Assembly: GCF_965363235.1 (NCBI RefSeq)
Contig: NC_134851.1
Span: forward strand, 24,043,847-24,107,846
Direction of reading: 5' to 3'
DNA from: Mytilus galloprovincialis
Taxonomy: Eukaryota; Mollusca; Bivalvia; Mytilida; Mytilidae
Length of the DNA: 64,000 nt
The position numbers and the translations under genes are program-made. This document shows positions 49,319 to 61,949 of the stretch, in pieces (positions within the stretch are counted from its first letter, which is position 1; each line of letters begins with the position of its first letter). The notes below the pieces were generated by a model. It searched no databases. It was not told the origin of the DNA and was given only the letters and a program-made list of their open reading frames with translations.

Positions 49319-51654
49319 TCATTTCAACACTTTGTTGATACTTTTATCAATATTCTTGCAGCCTTATTTGACAAAAAAACGTTAGGGTTTATTTTCTATT
49401 ACATATGTACATTTTGTTTCTGGTCCGAGACCACAATTATTTCGTAGTGCATACTCTTTTAGACAATTAAAGACAATTAAAAACAACTCCCACCTCCACT
49501 TTTATCAATGATATGTTTACAGTGTGTTATACTACTTTTTGGACAAATTATATCAAACTTAAAGAAACCTTCATCATCTCAGACTCATAATATGGACAAT
49601 TTTATGTTAAGTGGATCCTGAAATCTTTTGACAGCTTCCGAAGTTCTTATTTTAAACCTTTTCCAGCTTGACCAAATCACTACTTTAATCTATGTTTCAT
49701 GACCATTGTTTTTTTGCAGTGTAATTTCGACCCCCTATTTTCTATTTGAGCCATAGAACATGAAGAAGAAAAATTGATAGGGGTATAAAAAAGGCAAGTA
49801 ACATACTGTCCACACGAGGACTATATTCGTGAACATTGAAAACCAAAGGAAAATAATTGTGGCTGAACTTATCTGTTGTATTGTTTGTTTAAGGTCTGTC
49901 ATGTATTCTATCCGTTCTGCACCTTACAAATACATTAAAATACGATAAACACATAATGTCTGACATAAGAAAAAATAAATAAACAAGGCTTCAAGAGGAA
50001 ATCAAAATTGCCAACATGTAAAAATTAGTTTCCGTCTTTTAGTAAAATACTGAAGTCAATAGTTTTTTTAATAAAAGAACTGTTGAGACGTGTTTACTGC
50101 ATGTATTGTGTCAGATTGATTTATTGGTATTTCATTTCTTTTCTGGAATGTGTGACACTGTTTATCATATTAGTCATTTGAAACCAAAGGAGATGATAAT
50201 ATGATGTACTGCTAGTTTGACCTCGAAAAAGCAATACATTTGGATCAGAGTCGTATGGAAGTGTTGGTATCTCAGTTGTTTAGGTGAATAATGTAATGTT
50301 ATAACATGATACTTTTTGTTGAACCAGTTGTTAAGATTATAAGATTGAAGAGTCATTATTTGAAGATTCTACCGATGCAAAACAGAAGAATGCAAATGCA
50401 TATATTTTCTATTCCATAATTTATAGGCTGGAGAGATTAACAAAAAGCAATACATATATTTCTTAAACGGAATTAGTTATAATTCTTTTCCTTAATGTTA
50501 TCGCTCTGTAGATAAACTTTTGCATACACATGATAACGAATGGCGATATGCAATTACATTATAGCAATTGAACTAGAATTACCAATGCAAGTCTTTGTTA
50601 CACTTTGTCTTATGATGTTTTTTTTTTTTTGTGATCTGTGTTTTTCCACTGGTTTAACCCTTTTAGGTTCATTATCATGCTTATTTAGTAGTGAGTGAAG
50701 TGTGCGCCTGAAAATTAGGTTTTCACCAGTCGCAATACGTATGAACCTAACCTGTAATTCAGGCATTGTCTATTGTGTTGATAAACGTAACGTTTGCTTT
50801 TTATTCATTTTTGAAGGTTTTGTTTGGGTTGTCTAGCTTGAATTATTGTAATCGTTTCTGAGCATTCTGTGACTTGATACGAGATAAAGTTATTAGTAAT
50901 TGTTGCAGTACTTGTTTTGACCTATGAATGCTAGTTCCAAAGTCATTTTGTCTCTGGCTTATTTGGTATCAAACAACACTTCCTTATTTATTTAAAGTAA
51001 ATCGGATGATATATTTCAAGAAGGTTGTTTCGCTAACAATGGTGTGCAACAACAAGAAAACATAGTTTAATTGATTGCACCTTACCATTTTACTCTATCA
51101 TGAGGACGGACTTGATAAGTTCATAAACATAGCAAATAAATTTACCAATATACTGTTGTTTAATATTTTATTGTTTTAACAATTCTTCTTTAAATAATGA
51201 AAACAATCTAGCATTAAAACACTGAAGATCCTCTCCGCCTAAATTACACATAAGGTGTCAAAAGTATAGAACGCTTACAATAAGAATCTGTTCTAACTTT
51301 GTTCAGAACTAAAGTATATAATAATATAGTTTATGTATTCTTTTAGTCATGCTTATATGAAATGAGCAATAACATGTACATAAGGTGAGATAACTCTTCA
51401 GTGCACTTTTTAATCCAAGAATATGACGAACGATTAAAAACTGCTATTCATTTGAAGATGTTACATGTACATATGTGATATGTTTACACTGTAGCAGCAT
51501 CTGTGATCACCTCCGGTTGTTAAGTTAATCTGTCGCCAGTAATATTTCCAAGTTGTGCTTTGTAGATTTTACACTAATGATCGACTAAGGTGTTCATTCC
51601 TGTAGATCGTTCATTCTTTAGTCAAATAAAAAAAAACAAGAAGTATGTTTAGGC
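49319..51654. other. Intergenic, no feature recognised
   Basis: About 2.3 kb. A 70-codon minus-strand frame at 50554-50766 is basic and hydrophilic (MPELQVRFIRIATGEN...) and could be an exon, but has no recognised motif, paralog or splice support. Confidence 0.35.
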
Positions 51655-51787
51655 TTTATTCTGGTTTATCAATTTTCTCTCAAAATCGCATGGTTGTTAA
51701 TGGACACTTCACTCAAATATAACTTTTAAAGATGAAGTTTCATTTAAATATAACTTTAAAAGATGACGATTCCCTCAATAGTAACTT
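51655..51787 (-). other. Receptor B 3'UTR
   Basis: Homologous to the sequence after receptor A's stop, including the repeated aactttaaaagatga units. AATAAA on the minus strand at 51655-51660 is a candidate poly(A) signal about 130 bp after the stop. Confidence 0.6.
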
Positions 51788-52029
51788 TTAATGATGACGT
51801 TTTGAGCCTAGTGATGTTTTTACTGTATTCATGTGCATTAAATGAGAATCAATCTTTTTCTTTTTTGATCGAAACATCTTGAAATTAAATATCAAAAACA
51901 CTAATGGATTGGCAAAACTGTTCAATGGTGCAAATGTATACAACACGTTATATATCAATCCCGCCTTTATATTAGCATAAAACTGTAAATATGCATCTAC
52001 AAATATCGGCGTCCAGCATAATATATAAA
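51788..52029 (-). CDS. Receptor B exon 6 (TM6-TM7, C-tail)
   Basis: 242 nt after ttctttttcag, ending at TAA 51790-51788. CWTP, LNSFANPLVF and the tail SLGSKRHH are present. Confidence 0.88.
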
Positions 52030-55000
52030 CTGAAAAAGAAAAGCAAAAAGTAAAATCATTACGAAATTTGATTTACAATTAAGGTATCTCTTTTTATAGT
52101 AAAGAATTTTAAAAGGCGAACGAAAGAATAATTGACTGTCAAAATGTAAGGAACACCTTTCAAGAAGAATAATTAGATGGTTGATACCAGAAAAAAAGTT
52201 ACTAATAGAAAACTGCAAATTAACTAAACACTTTTTTTACAAGATAATGTTTTAGACGCGAAAAAAAACTCATCATTTAACTGAGTGACTTCGACTTTTA
52301 TCTTTTTTAAATCGATCACAACTGATGTTTAATTAGCATAGATTTTTCAGCCATAAATTTCTGTTTCATCAGGACAAGTATTTTAAGTGTACTTTCAGTA
52401 TTCAATATGCTGTATTATTTTCTTTTTATTTGTACCTTTGTCTGTGTTTTTTATTTCGAAGTCACAGAGGTTTTCATTTTTTAGCGTTCTCGTGAGTACC
52501 ATTAGTTAATACCCTGATCGAGATCTGAGGGGGGGACTAAATACCCCATTTCTTTTTCAACTTTAATGTTTGGTCAATATATTTTTCATCCACTTATATT
52601 TTCGTTTGTACCTTTATTACTTTCTGTCTGCTTTATTTAGAAAAAAACAAGCAATGAGAAGCCTAAGATAATACTACAACATGATAGAAATTTCTTTCTG
52701 AAGTTATTCAGTTTAACAGAGCAATTTTCACTTACCACAAACAACAGCCAGTAGAAGCTTTATAGTCTTGATTTTTGCATTTGATATCACCCTATCCTTC
52801 GGAATAATTTCATCTGTAGAAACTGTAAAAAATAAATATTTAGTTAGCTAACAAACTACCATTAAAAATCATGTAATCATATTTATGTATCTAAATACGT
52901 ATGCGTAACCCGGGCTACTTAATTGAAATAATAGAGCATGTCATAAACTGTTTGCCTCGAGATGACATTAAGATGATACATTAGAAAACACTTTGTATTC
53001 AGATATTATTGTTCATATTTTATCAATTTCCAGTAAACACAAGTCTTTTTTAAGATTGTATAGACTCTTATAATAGTAAGACTGCGTTAAAAGACGCATT
53101 TTGTATGCCAAACATTACAAAAAACTTGTTTAATTTCTAACGCATACAAATTTCTTGCGGGCACTTTTAAAATTGTGTAACAATGGCCTGAATATAAATA
53201 TGATGAAAATCTGTTAAAGAGAACGATAATCTGATAATCGATTTGTCATATTTTTTTGTGCATTTTATATTATAAAAAGGGGGTGACATTTGTTTTACCA
53301 GGAAACCGGATGATTGCTTGATATGTTCAGTTCAATCTTTTTAATATCGGTTCCTTCATTATGACATCGGTAATACGTCGTGTTCAAGTTTGTGTAAGTT
53401 TTTATGCAGAGCCGAGCAAAGTGGTACAGACAATTGAATCATCGAAAACTATAAATTAATATCTTTCGAATCGATTTTTCATTACTGATTTCGGCGAGGT
53501 TTGCAGATGATTCATACGACTAATTTTCTTGTTATAGTAATACACCTTTTACTGAAAATATGGCATACTAAGGAAAGGCAAATATACATTGTTAAAACAC
53601 AATTGTAAATTATTACCTGCATCGCTTCTGCTTGCCGGAATAAATCCACGTTTTTCCCGTCTACGGATTGTTATTATTATACCAGTATAGCAAATAACGA
53701 TGATAATTATTGGAATTATTATTATAATTGTAGCATCAATATATATCATTGCCTGAAAAATAAGAGATAAGACCCCTTCTGCATATCAGCAAAAACAAGT
53801 TTATACATAAATATCTTTTTTTTTATTTCAAATATATTATCGGGTATAATTTTTTGAATAGACATTGAAATTGGTAACATTGTATTAGCAGTGTACTTTT
53901 AATGTAAATGTAGCTAGTATTCATGTAATCGGATGTAGATAAACAGAATGTTCGTTTGAACAAAACTAAATTGGGTCAATTGAAAACGTAGAAATACATG
54001 TTTTAATAAGAAAATGCTAATCTTTCATCATTTGCAAGAATCAATTCAGGAAGAAGGGAAAAGAAAAGGTACAATTATAATAAAGTATGGAAATAGTTTT
54101 CCCTTAAACTCACCTCCATGTATGGGATGAAATGATAACAGAATGTCTTCGACGACTTAATGTTAACAGCGTATTGTACAGCAAGAACTGCTCCAGTAAT
54201 CCATGCAATAGATGCCAAACCAAATCGATATTTTTGTCCTTTTGAGGCTGAAGATAAAGGTCTTACAATAACGTAGAGTCTATCTATAGACATTACAACT
54301 ATTGCATATATTGAAGCATATACTGCCCACTGTGATAAAAATGCATACACAATATAACAGAAATATGTATTCCAGGGAACTCCAAATTTGTTGAAAACCA
54401 ATTCTGGAAAAACATAAAACAGTCCAAGACAGAGATCTGCAAAAACAAAAAAAAGGTTACAATTAGAAAAATAGCAATTGCTTTGCAGGCTTGATAAATA
54501 TTCCATTTGTACGGAAAAGTTATCAAAGGTACCAGGATTATACATTAATACGCCAGATACTCATGTTGGGGGCATGGAATAGTTTTCTTTCCGGAAACAT
54601 AATGTCATATCTTTAATTTTCTCAAATATATCTTTTTATTTGTGTTTCTCTTATCCTCGGTTTTCTCTGTTATTACGTATTCTTCCTATTGGAGAATCGA
54701 TCCTCTTTTTTCGATATTTAAAAGAAATAGCAATTACATGTAACAGAACATATCCCTTTGATATATTTGCTCTGAGTCTGAATAAATAATGTCGCACTCG
54801 TCGAAGCAGTACTAAGTAATAGTCATACCTGATATTGCAAGGTTAGTAACAAAAAATCCCATCATCGTCTTCTTCTTTCTTGACAGTAACAACACGATAA
54901 CAAGTGTATTGAATGCTATTATACCAAGGAAAATCAGAAATGATATCCATTTTAAAATCACCTACAAAACCAAATTGTTTAATATTCAATTGCAAAATTT

Positions 55001-57278
55001 CAAAGTTAATACACATATCACATAATTAATACACATATTACATAGTGAATACACATATTACATAGTTAATACACGTATTACATAGTAAAAACACATATTA
55101 CATAGTAAACACACGTCACGTATTACATACCATATTATATATAACATTTGGTTAAATATACACAAGAATATGAAAACCCAAAATAATAAAACTGTTGATC
55201 AGATAAAAGGCAAATATACATGTACGAATCAATAATAAATAAACCCCCCAAAAAACAACAGAAAAACAGTTTGTAATTTGTAACAATTTTATTCAAAGGT
55301 TGATAAAACAAAACAGTATAGTTCATAACTTCGTGATAGTTTGTTATTTGTTTAAGAGCAGTAATCAATCTTGTCAACAAAACTTGTTTGTAGAAGTTCA
55401 ATAAAATAGTTAAACATGCATTTCCAAAGTTTTATCAAATTTGATATCCCTTACGTCAGCATTTGTTAAGGTTTGAAAAATGTTTTATATTTATTTTTGC
55501 TTCTTTTTTTGGTTATTATTGATATCCAGAATGGTTGGAATTTGATATTTTAAGTACGATACAACACCATCAAGAACAATGTGTTTTAAACCACAATAAT
55601 TTAATTTTGGATGTAACGCGTCTTCTGGTTGGCTAACAGTGTTTGCTCTATCATCCCATAGACTTAATTTAGTCATGTGAACGTGACGTTGTCAACGTTT
55701 TTCATCATTTACTCTGGTTTAAAATAAAATTTAGAATTGAAATATTAAAAAATGACTGTAATATTTGTTCTACGCTGGTTATTCAATGTGCAGCACTTTT
55801 TTATGTTATCTCTTCATAGACAGAAAAAATATTACAGTCATTCCTTAAATGTTTAAAATGTGTGTAAAAAACGGTATCTTGAATAACTGGTTTATAATCA
55901 ATGGAAAAGATATCAATCACTTTTAGAATGAAGAAAATCAGTTCCTTCAAACAAATTCCGTTAAAAAAGTTATGGAGTGATATTTGTCGTTCTATATGTG
56001 AACGAAATAAACTAACAGACGAATGAGCACGGCAAAACTGACGTATTGATAGATTGATAGATTGATGATTTCTTTAAGTTGCATCAGTGTAGTGACCTAT
56101 ATCGTAGCAATAAATTAATGTGTATAAAGGTTTAAGTAAAAATTAAAAAATACATAAAAGTTATAAAAAAAATGAAGGTTAAAATCACAAGGAGCAGCCC
56201 AAAACATCAAAAAAATTAACAGATCTCTAATGCCAAACTTCCACCTTACCAGTTTTCAACATAATAGGTGTTTTCGTTCATCTTATCATTTCTTTATTTA
56301 TAGAACTGCAATGCTGATCGATTAATCGATAGATACACTGTTCTCAAATTGAAGTAAGCACAAGGAAAATCAATAATATTTTGAACTGATTGAAACATTT
56401 CTGGATTTATAGTCCGAGCGAATAATGTCCATTAAGCATGTTTAAAAGATAACAGAAAGTTAAATAATAAAAATACCGAATTCCAAGAGTCCGTAATCAA
56501 ATGGCAAAATAAATAAACTAAAACAAATCAAAGGAAACGATAGCAACTGCCATATTTCTGACTTGGTACGGGTATTTTTTTATGTAAAAACTGATGAATT
56601 ACTCCTTGGTTTGAAGCTAAAGAATAAAAAAGACGATTGAAAGAAACACAATAATCTACAAAACTTAAGACAGAAAACAAAACACATAGCAATGCAAAGC
56701 CAACCACAAACCAGTGGAGACCTCGTGAGCCTTGGAAGATTTAGCAGATTCACACACATCAACCGTCGTGTGGCTTATGTAAGTACACATTCGGTCAATA
56801 CTATTCAATAGGCATTTTCGTTCATACCCTTCCGGATCACCTGAGATCACACCTAGTTTTTTGGTGGAGTTCGTGTTGTTTATTCTTTAGTTTTCTATGT
56901 TGTATCATGTGTGCTGTTGTTTGTTTGTCCATTTCATTTTTAGCCATGTCATTGTCTGTTTGTTTTAGATTTATGAGTTTGACTGTCCCTTTGGTGTGTT
57001 TCGTCCATCTTTTTTACTCCATTTGGATGTCGTTTAATAATAATATTCAAGGTTTATAAGATTAAACTTAGCAGAAATATGGCAGAAGTCAATTTTTTGT
57101 TTCAACCGTTTTGGTATTTTTGCAGATTTAGTTTTGTTTATTTCTAGTTTCTGTCAATTTTCATGGTGTCTGACGGAATATATTGATTCCAGTCTGAACT
57201 GACCTTATAATGCTGTGATGAATAACTTGTTCCATCGCTGTGATTATTATGTGTCGTTGTATTGTTATGAAATTCCAT
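51788..57278 (-). CDS. Receptor B: class A peptide-type GPCR, paralog of receptor A
   Basis: A 331-aa receptor in six coding exons, in transcript order 57278-57204, 54961-54829, 54436-54114, 53752-53617, 52822-52736 and 52029-51788. Exon lengths equal those of receptor A except the third (323 against 332 nt), and intron phases are identical. Class A hallmarks are intact: TM1 Asn, NLAISDL, TM3 Cys, SIDRL, AW in TM4, the loop-2 Cys, TM5 Pro and Tyr, CWTP, and NPLVF. The N-terminus (MEFHNNTTTHNNHSDGTS) keeps three sequons. Intron 4 and the 3'UTR also align with receptor A, which shows a genomic inverted duplication rather than retroposition. Most differences from A are in the N-terminus and extracellular loop 2, so ligand preference may differ. 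Family placement as for receptor A; ligand unknown. Confidence 0.88.
52736..52822 (-). CDS. Receptor B exon 5 (loop 3, start of TM6)
   Basis: 87 nt between tttttacag and gtaagtg. Encodes STDEIIPKDRVISNAK then IKTIKLLLAVVC, nearly identical to A. Confidence 0.87.
53617..53752 (-). CDS. Receptor B exon 4 (TM5)
   Basis: 136 nt between tttttcag and gtaataat. TM5 proline and tyrosine (IIIPIIIIVICY) and the TIRRREK turn are conserved. Confidence 0.87.
54114..54436 (-). CDS. Receptor B exon 3 (TM2-TM4, loop 2)
   Basis: 323 nt between tttttgcag and gtgagttt, three codons shorter than in A. The deletion lies in extracellular loop 2, just before its conserved cysteine (NIKSSKTFCYH). Confidence 0.88.
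54514..54558 (-). repeat. Right half of the hammerhead repeat, intron 2 of receptor B
   Basis: aagttatcaaaggtaccagg then tacgccaga, reverse complement of the repeat's right half. It occurs in the same intron as the receptor A fragment but in the opposite orientation relative to the gene, so the two insertions are independent. Confidence 0.55.
54829..54961 (-). CDS. Receptor B exon 2 (TM1, loop 1)
   Basis: 133 nt between ttttgtag and gtatgac. Differs from A's exon only at a few residues (FLIFL, FNTLV, KKKTMM). Confidence 0.87.
55005..55130. repeat. 20-bp minisatellite in receptor B intron 1
   Basis: About five to six units of (c)atagt(t/g)aatacacatatta, starting roughly 45 bp from exon 2. 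Confidence 0.85.
55131..56814. other. Rest of receptor B intron 1
   Basis: No coding exon or further repeat that I can support. Short minus-strand frames here lack any family signal. Confidence 0.4.
56815..57025 (+). repeat. Dispersed repeat family V in receptor B intron 1
   Basis: Contains cacctgagatcacaccta, gttcgtgttgtttattcttt, agccatgtcattgtctgttt and tttatgagtttgactgtccc. It lies antisense to receptor B. Confidence 0.65.
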
Positions 57279-57293
57279 ACTGGATATTGTTAT
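57204..57293 (-). CDS. Receptor B exon with start codon
   Basis: Acceptor ttttttttacag precedes 57293. ATG is at 57278-57276, and 25 codons follow to donor AAG|GTCAGT at 57204. Same codon count and phase as receptor A, ending HYK in both. Confidence 0.82.
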
Positions 57294-57734
57294 CTGTAAA
57301 AAAAAGGTTCATGAAATGGTTTTTGTTTTGTAATTAATGACGACATAGTATTACGATGAACTTACAACAAGAACTGCATAGAATCCGACATAAATGATGC
57401 ATTGTTAAGCTTGCTATTTGTTTCTTAGATTTGCAAGTTAGAGTAAGTACATTGGTATTGTCAAAATTCAGAAATGTTAAGATGTTAAGCATACACAGAT
57501 GGAGTGTTTGATATTATTTCACAGAACTAGCATCTGGTGACTTGCATTCACCAAAAAATAATAAAATATACAAATGATATTAATTTTATTTTTAAGCTTG
57601 GATCACGTTTTACAGAAAATATTACAAATTGATTTTGAGTCATAAACTTTCAGTTATCCTACGATACATGTTATTGATTACGTCATGTTCATTGGGAACG
57701 CGGCCAGACATTTTTAGCATGTTTAATGATAATC

Positions 57735-57810
57735 ATTTTTAGCCAGGTCAATTTTCAACTTCTAAATTTAAATGTCTCTCTGGTATATTTTGCCTCTCTT
57801 TTATATGTGC
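57735..57810 (+). repeat. Family V 3' fragment
   Basis: Shares atttttagccaggtca, aaatgtctctctggtatatt and ttgcctctctttta with the family V 3' part. Confidence 0.4.
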
Positions 57811-57954
57811 CAGGAGTTTTGTATTACACTTATTACTTCAAAGACAAAATTACTGGATAACAATAGATTTATTTGCTATGTAAAGAACTACATGTATGAA
57901 ACTAATCAAATCCACTGTTGGCAAATCTTTGTTTTTTTTTTTTTATATATATAT

Positions 57955-58130
57955 AAAAGGTGTGTTTGGCGAAACACTTTTGGAATTTTTAGTCTCACAT
58001 GCTCTTTTACTTCTTATTTTTGTTTCTCCCTGTTAAAATGTTTTGATTAGATCGTCACTGTTCAGTGAAACGAAACGCGAGTCTGGTGTACTAACATTAA
58101 ATCCCGATATCTTCGATGAGTCTATTTTCA
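57955..58130 (+). repeat. Degenerate full copy of the hammerhead repeat
   Basis: Left half (gtgtttggcgaaacactttt, gctcttttacttcttatttt), centre gatcgtcactgttcagtgaa then acgaaacgcgagtctggtgt, and right half (atcttcgatgagtct) follow the same order as at 8106-8262. The catalytic CUGAUGA is changed to CUGUUCA, so the ribozyme should be dead. Confidence 0.6.
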
Positions 58131-59599
58131 TTTTTTGTAAAAAACTAAGGTTCCAACGACCTTAACGGAAGATAATCTTTGGAGATACGAAATTTTCTAA
58201 TATTATTTTTAATAAACAAAGATGTTTTAACCGAAATATTCCAGAGAATGCAAACACGGCAAAAATATGACTTGTTTCCATTTTTAATAATAATATTGAA
58301 CAAATAAGTAACGACGCCTACTTGTTGTTTATTTTTATACATATGACAGTTAATCAAATACATGGTACCTTAGATTTGTAAAACAATGTACATGTATTAT
58401 ATTTCTAGCTTCAGCTGCTTTAAAACAGAGGTAATGGAAATAAATGCTTTTTTTTTGTTTCATGCTCTTTTTTCTAAAGTGATAAATAACTTCGAACAAT
58501 AAAAGTGAAACGTGATTCTTTCTTATCCAATGACGTCATATGAATGAAACATCTTCGAATGGAAAATTACTTTAAAGTTAAATAGACATTTAATAGAACA
58601 CTAACACGAAACATTCTACGATAAATGCGACACACGTAAACAAGGGGGCTCCACCATGTTATTGCGTTTTATTGCCATTTCTTATATTTGGAGTATAATT
58701 TTGACAGATATTACAAAGTAGAATCAACAGAGATGGCGGATGATTATCATAATGATTTGCAAACGTTAATTTTATTCGTACCTGGAATACATTATAATGT
58801 TATTGTTGGTGTAATGTCGTCACATCTTAACCGCCCTGGATTTGTATGGGGTCAGTAAAAAATGTTTACTTTAAATAGTGTGGTCATCGGTTAATACTAT
58901 TGCATTTCATGCTTTTTTTTTAAAAAACTTTTCACTACAAGTCCCACGTGTGATAAATCTGTTATCCAGCTGACACAAATCTACACAAAAAGGAGCGTAT
59001 GGTTACTAACCACACATACGGTAAATCATCATTTTCTTGAGAACTATTTATTTACAAAATTTCTTAGCACCTTCATACTGTAAAATAAGGTTCTTATCTT
59101 TTAATATGCTGATGTTTTTAATTAGTACTACACAATTCAAACACGACGCTCATTTCAAAACATGTTGAAAGCAAAACAAACTACTGAGCAATAGGGCACA
59201 GAATTTTGACAACAAAATAAATCAGAAAAGTTCAACTTGTTTAAATTAAACACAGCTTTAAACACATTCAACACAGTGAAAGCATCGAGGTTTATAAAGA
59301 ACGACACAGGCAGCAAATACAATAATCTATTTTGATAATATAAAGTGAACAATTAGTCTGAAGCTAACTTTTTTTGAATTTATGTGCTTCAGAACAAACA
59401 CCATTATGCGACAGTATTTCTTTGTTAATCATTAAATCTAAAGAATACCAGTACGAATTAACAGACAGAATCGGTATGCAAAACCTACTTAACATACTAA
59501 TAAAATCGAAATTTAATTTGCACCTTTTAATTCAGTAAATGATACGACTCTGAATTGATTAACAGTGCTCGTGTAGCTACTCAGGAATACAGGGATTTA
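58131..59599. other. Intergenic, no feature recognised
   Basis: No gene or repeat supported. Confidence 0.4.
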
Positions 59600-59870
59600 T
59601 TACAAATACTTGTAACGTAAGGATTTTCTATAAAGGTATTTAAGAAAAGAGAGTTGAAAGATTCTAGAGTAACATTCAAACTCATTAATCGAATATAAAC
59701 TGGAAATACCATGACCAGAAAATAAAAAAGGCAAACAGACAAACAATAGTACACAACACAAAAAAAAGAAAATTGAGGAATAAGAAATATAAACCCCACT
59801 TAACACTGGGGTTGATTTCAGAGGTTTTGTATGAATAGGCAGATCCTGGACCAAATGTGGCATCCGTCGA
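59600..59870 (-). repeat. Dispersed repeat family V, minus strand
   Basis: On the minus strand it reads through the same layout as 18690-18995, and its 87-codon frame resembles that copy's frame (for example MPH..QDL and CCVLL.VCL). Repeat-borne frame, not a gene. Confidence 0.65.
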
Positions 59871-61397
59871 CTATCTATGTTTGTACAAATCAGGTTATAA
59901 TTCTATTTCTGCAGGTCACATAAGATAAAAAGGAACGGAATTGTAGTAACGCCATACGGAATATATCCACTATTATATATGAAACGTGTGTTAGAAGTTG
60001 ACAATCAATTCCCATTATGAAAGCTTAATGTTGTGTTAGTATCAGATACTAACATGACCACGTTAGTTCTAGTGGTTGTATCTGATATACAAGAAATCAT
60101 GGGTAATTCAAAGGGAAAAATCAATGTTAGAAGAGAACCTTTCCATACACTGATTTTACTTGATGGAATAGCATGACATGACATCTATATACAGATTTGT
60201 CATTTTTGTTTTCAGCATTACAATATGTAATCGCTCCCCTGTCACCAGGTTTAAACAAAGATATGAAATAAAAGTAATAGCAAAGATTCGAGAAAACGTT
60301 TTATGATTGAATCCATTGTTATATCTTTTGAACTAAAAAAAATGATTCTACGATGCAATATATCTGTTTGTAAGCCGTATGGAACATAATTTAAAGTATG
60401 TACGGGTAATCCATTGCTTGTTGTATTCAATGAGTTAACAAATGTACGTACCAGACGAATAAATGAAGTACATTATAAATGGAAAACCCAATGTGCCATG
60501 GAATAAAGTCGGCTACCCAATTTTCTACCTGAATGAATTTTGTTATGCAATGCAACATTTAAAAATGACAATGTTATTGATAATCAAGTAAATAAATCAT
60601 CAATTTATATTTTTTATAACCAATATATAGTCAACAAGGGCATTAAGATCAAACTTGTAACTATATGTGAACATTTTTTGTAGGTCGGTTTTATCGCACG
60701 TCTGAAACCTAATGTGATATAGATTTCAAACAACAAACAACAATTTGATTTCGGATGAATGGCTTTCTATATATAGGCATCGCGTTAAAAACTAAATGTT
60801 GATCAAAAAAGAAATATCGAACTCTTCAATATAAATTCCGTGTGGATTCATGTTCTTCATTTCGAAAAACTTGATTTGAAACAGTCATATTGTTCCAAGC
60901 ATTTGACGGAAACTTTGCTGGAGGATGGTGCATAGTTGTCGATATTTTCATTAGCCAAGTAGTCAGTATTTTACCACTGACATTAACTATAAAGGAAACT
61001 TTTAAAAAAGTCCAGTAATCAAAAATAATGAATAAAACTCACCCAAGCTAACTTGAACATGCTTAGCTTTGACTAGTTTGCTGTTGTCCTCTTTCGATAT
61101 ACAACGTTGCTTTAATATTTGTTAAAACCAGGAAATCGCTTCAAATACAATACTATATGTTTTAATTTTCCTGTCGTTGATCATGTTGATATATGATCGT
61201 GTTATCTATAATGACTGATAGCATATATACATTTTCAATTATGCACCTGATTGTGCCACACGCTAGTTGCGATAATGTATTTACCACACAATAAAAAAAG
61301 AGTTGAAACAGCATTCAAAGGAAAATCAGATAAACTGTTAAACAATTCGATATATTTTGAAATACCTGTATGCATCATTAGTGATAACATTTGCGTT
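59871..61397. other. Intergenic, mostly featureless
   Basis: Contains a short palindrome at 60034-60053 (gttagtatcagatactaac). No gene supported; the overlapping frames at 61235-61496 run into the MITE. Confidence 0.4.
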
Positions 61398-61804
61398 TTA
61401 AGGATATACTTGGGTGAGGTTTTTGAATTGGTGTCAAATGTTCGGACTCCTTGGTGTTTTCCCATACAATACAATGTAAAATATTTTGCCCCATAACACC
61501 CATTTAATTTTTCATATAAGACTTAATAGCTCATGAAAGGTCATTTACCAAAATTTTAGAAGATTCTTAATTTTATTTCTTTTGTTTTGAGACCCAATAA
61601 TACCAATGCAAATATAAGGTAAAAGTCCGAGTCAGCCTTTTCCCGCCATATTTTAAATCTCAATTATCTCGAAAAGGAGGTCCATGACCTATCAATATTT
61701 TTACCTTATTTTTATCCTTAATTGATGCTCAACCAGCTTATAGTTTCAATTTTAACTTCTTAATTTATTAATTTTCAACTAACCTCACCTAAGTACATCC
61801 TTAA
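61398..61804. mobile_element. TTAA-bounded MITE with clear inverted ends
   Basis: 407 bp including both TTAA ends. Left end TTAAGGATATACTTGGGTGA; right end read inward TTAAGGATGTACTTAGGTGA, then gg in both, so 20 of 22 match. TTAA at both sides is the piggyBac-type target duplication. No transposase. Body words tttcccgcca and tctcgaaa link it to the more decayed copies at 9141-9550 and 18188-18606. Confidence 0.75.
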
Positions 61805-61949
61805 CATATTTTTCCTAGCATGTTTGTTTTTTTCAAACACAATATTGTGATGTCATAATGCCCCCATGTCACAATTTTTTAAACAATTAGACACAAAATT
61901 ACGATAACAACACACGGTAATAGAAGTAACGTGATAGATACGATAATCC

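Noticed and set aside
52350..52400. Minus-strand CUGAUGA followed by GAAA
   Set aside because: Only a few bases lie between the two core boxes, too few for stem II, and stem I and III partners are missing.
54299..54526. 75-codon minus-strand ORF overlapping receptor B exon 3
   Set aside because: A different frame from the receptor exon, with no homology; a shadow ORF.
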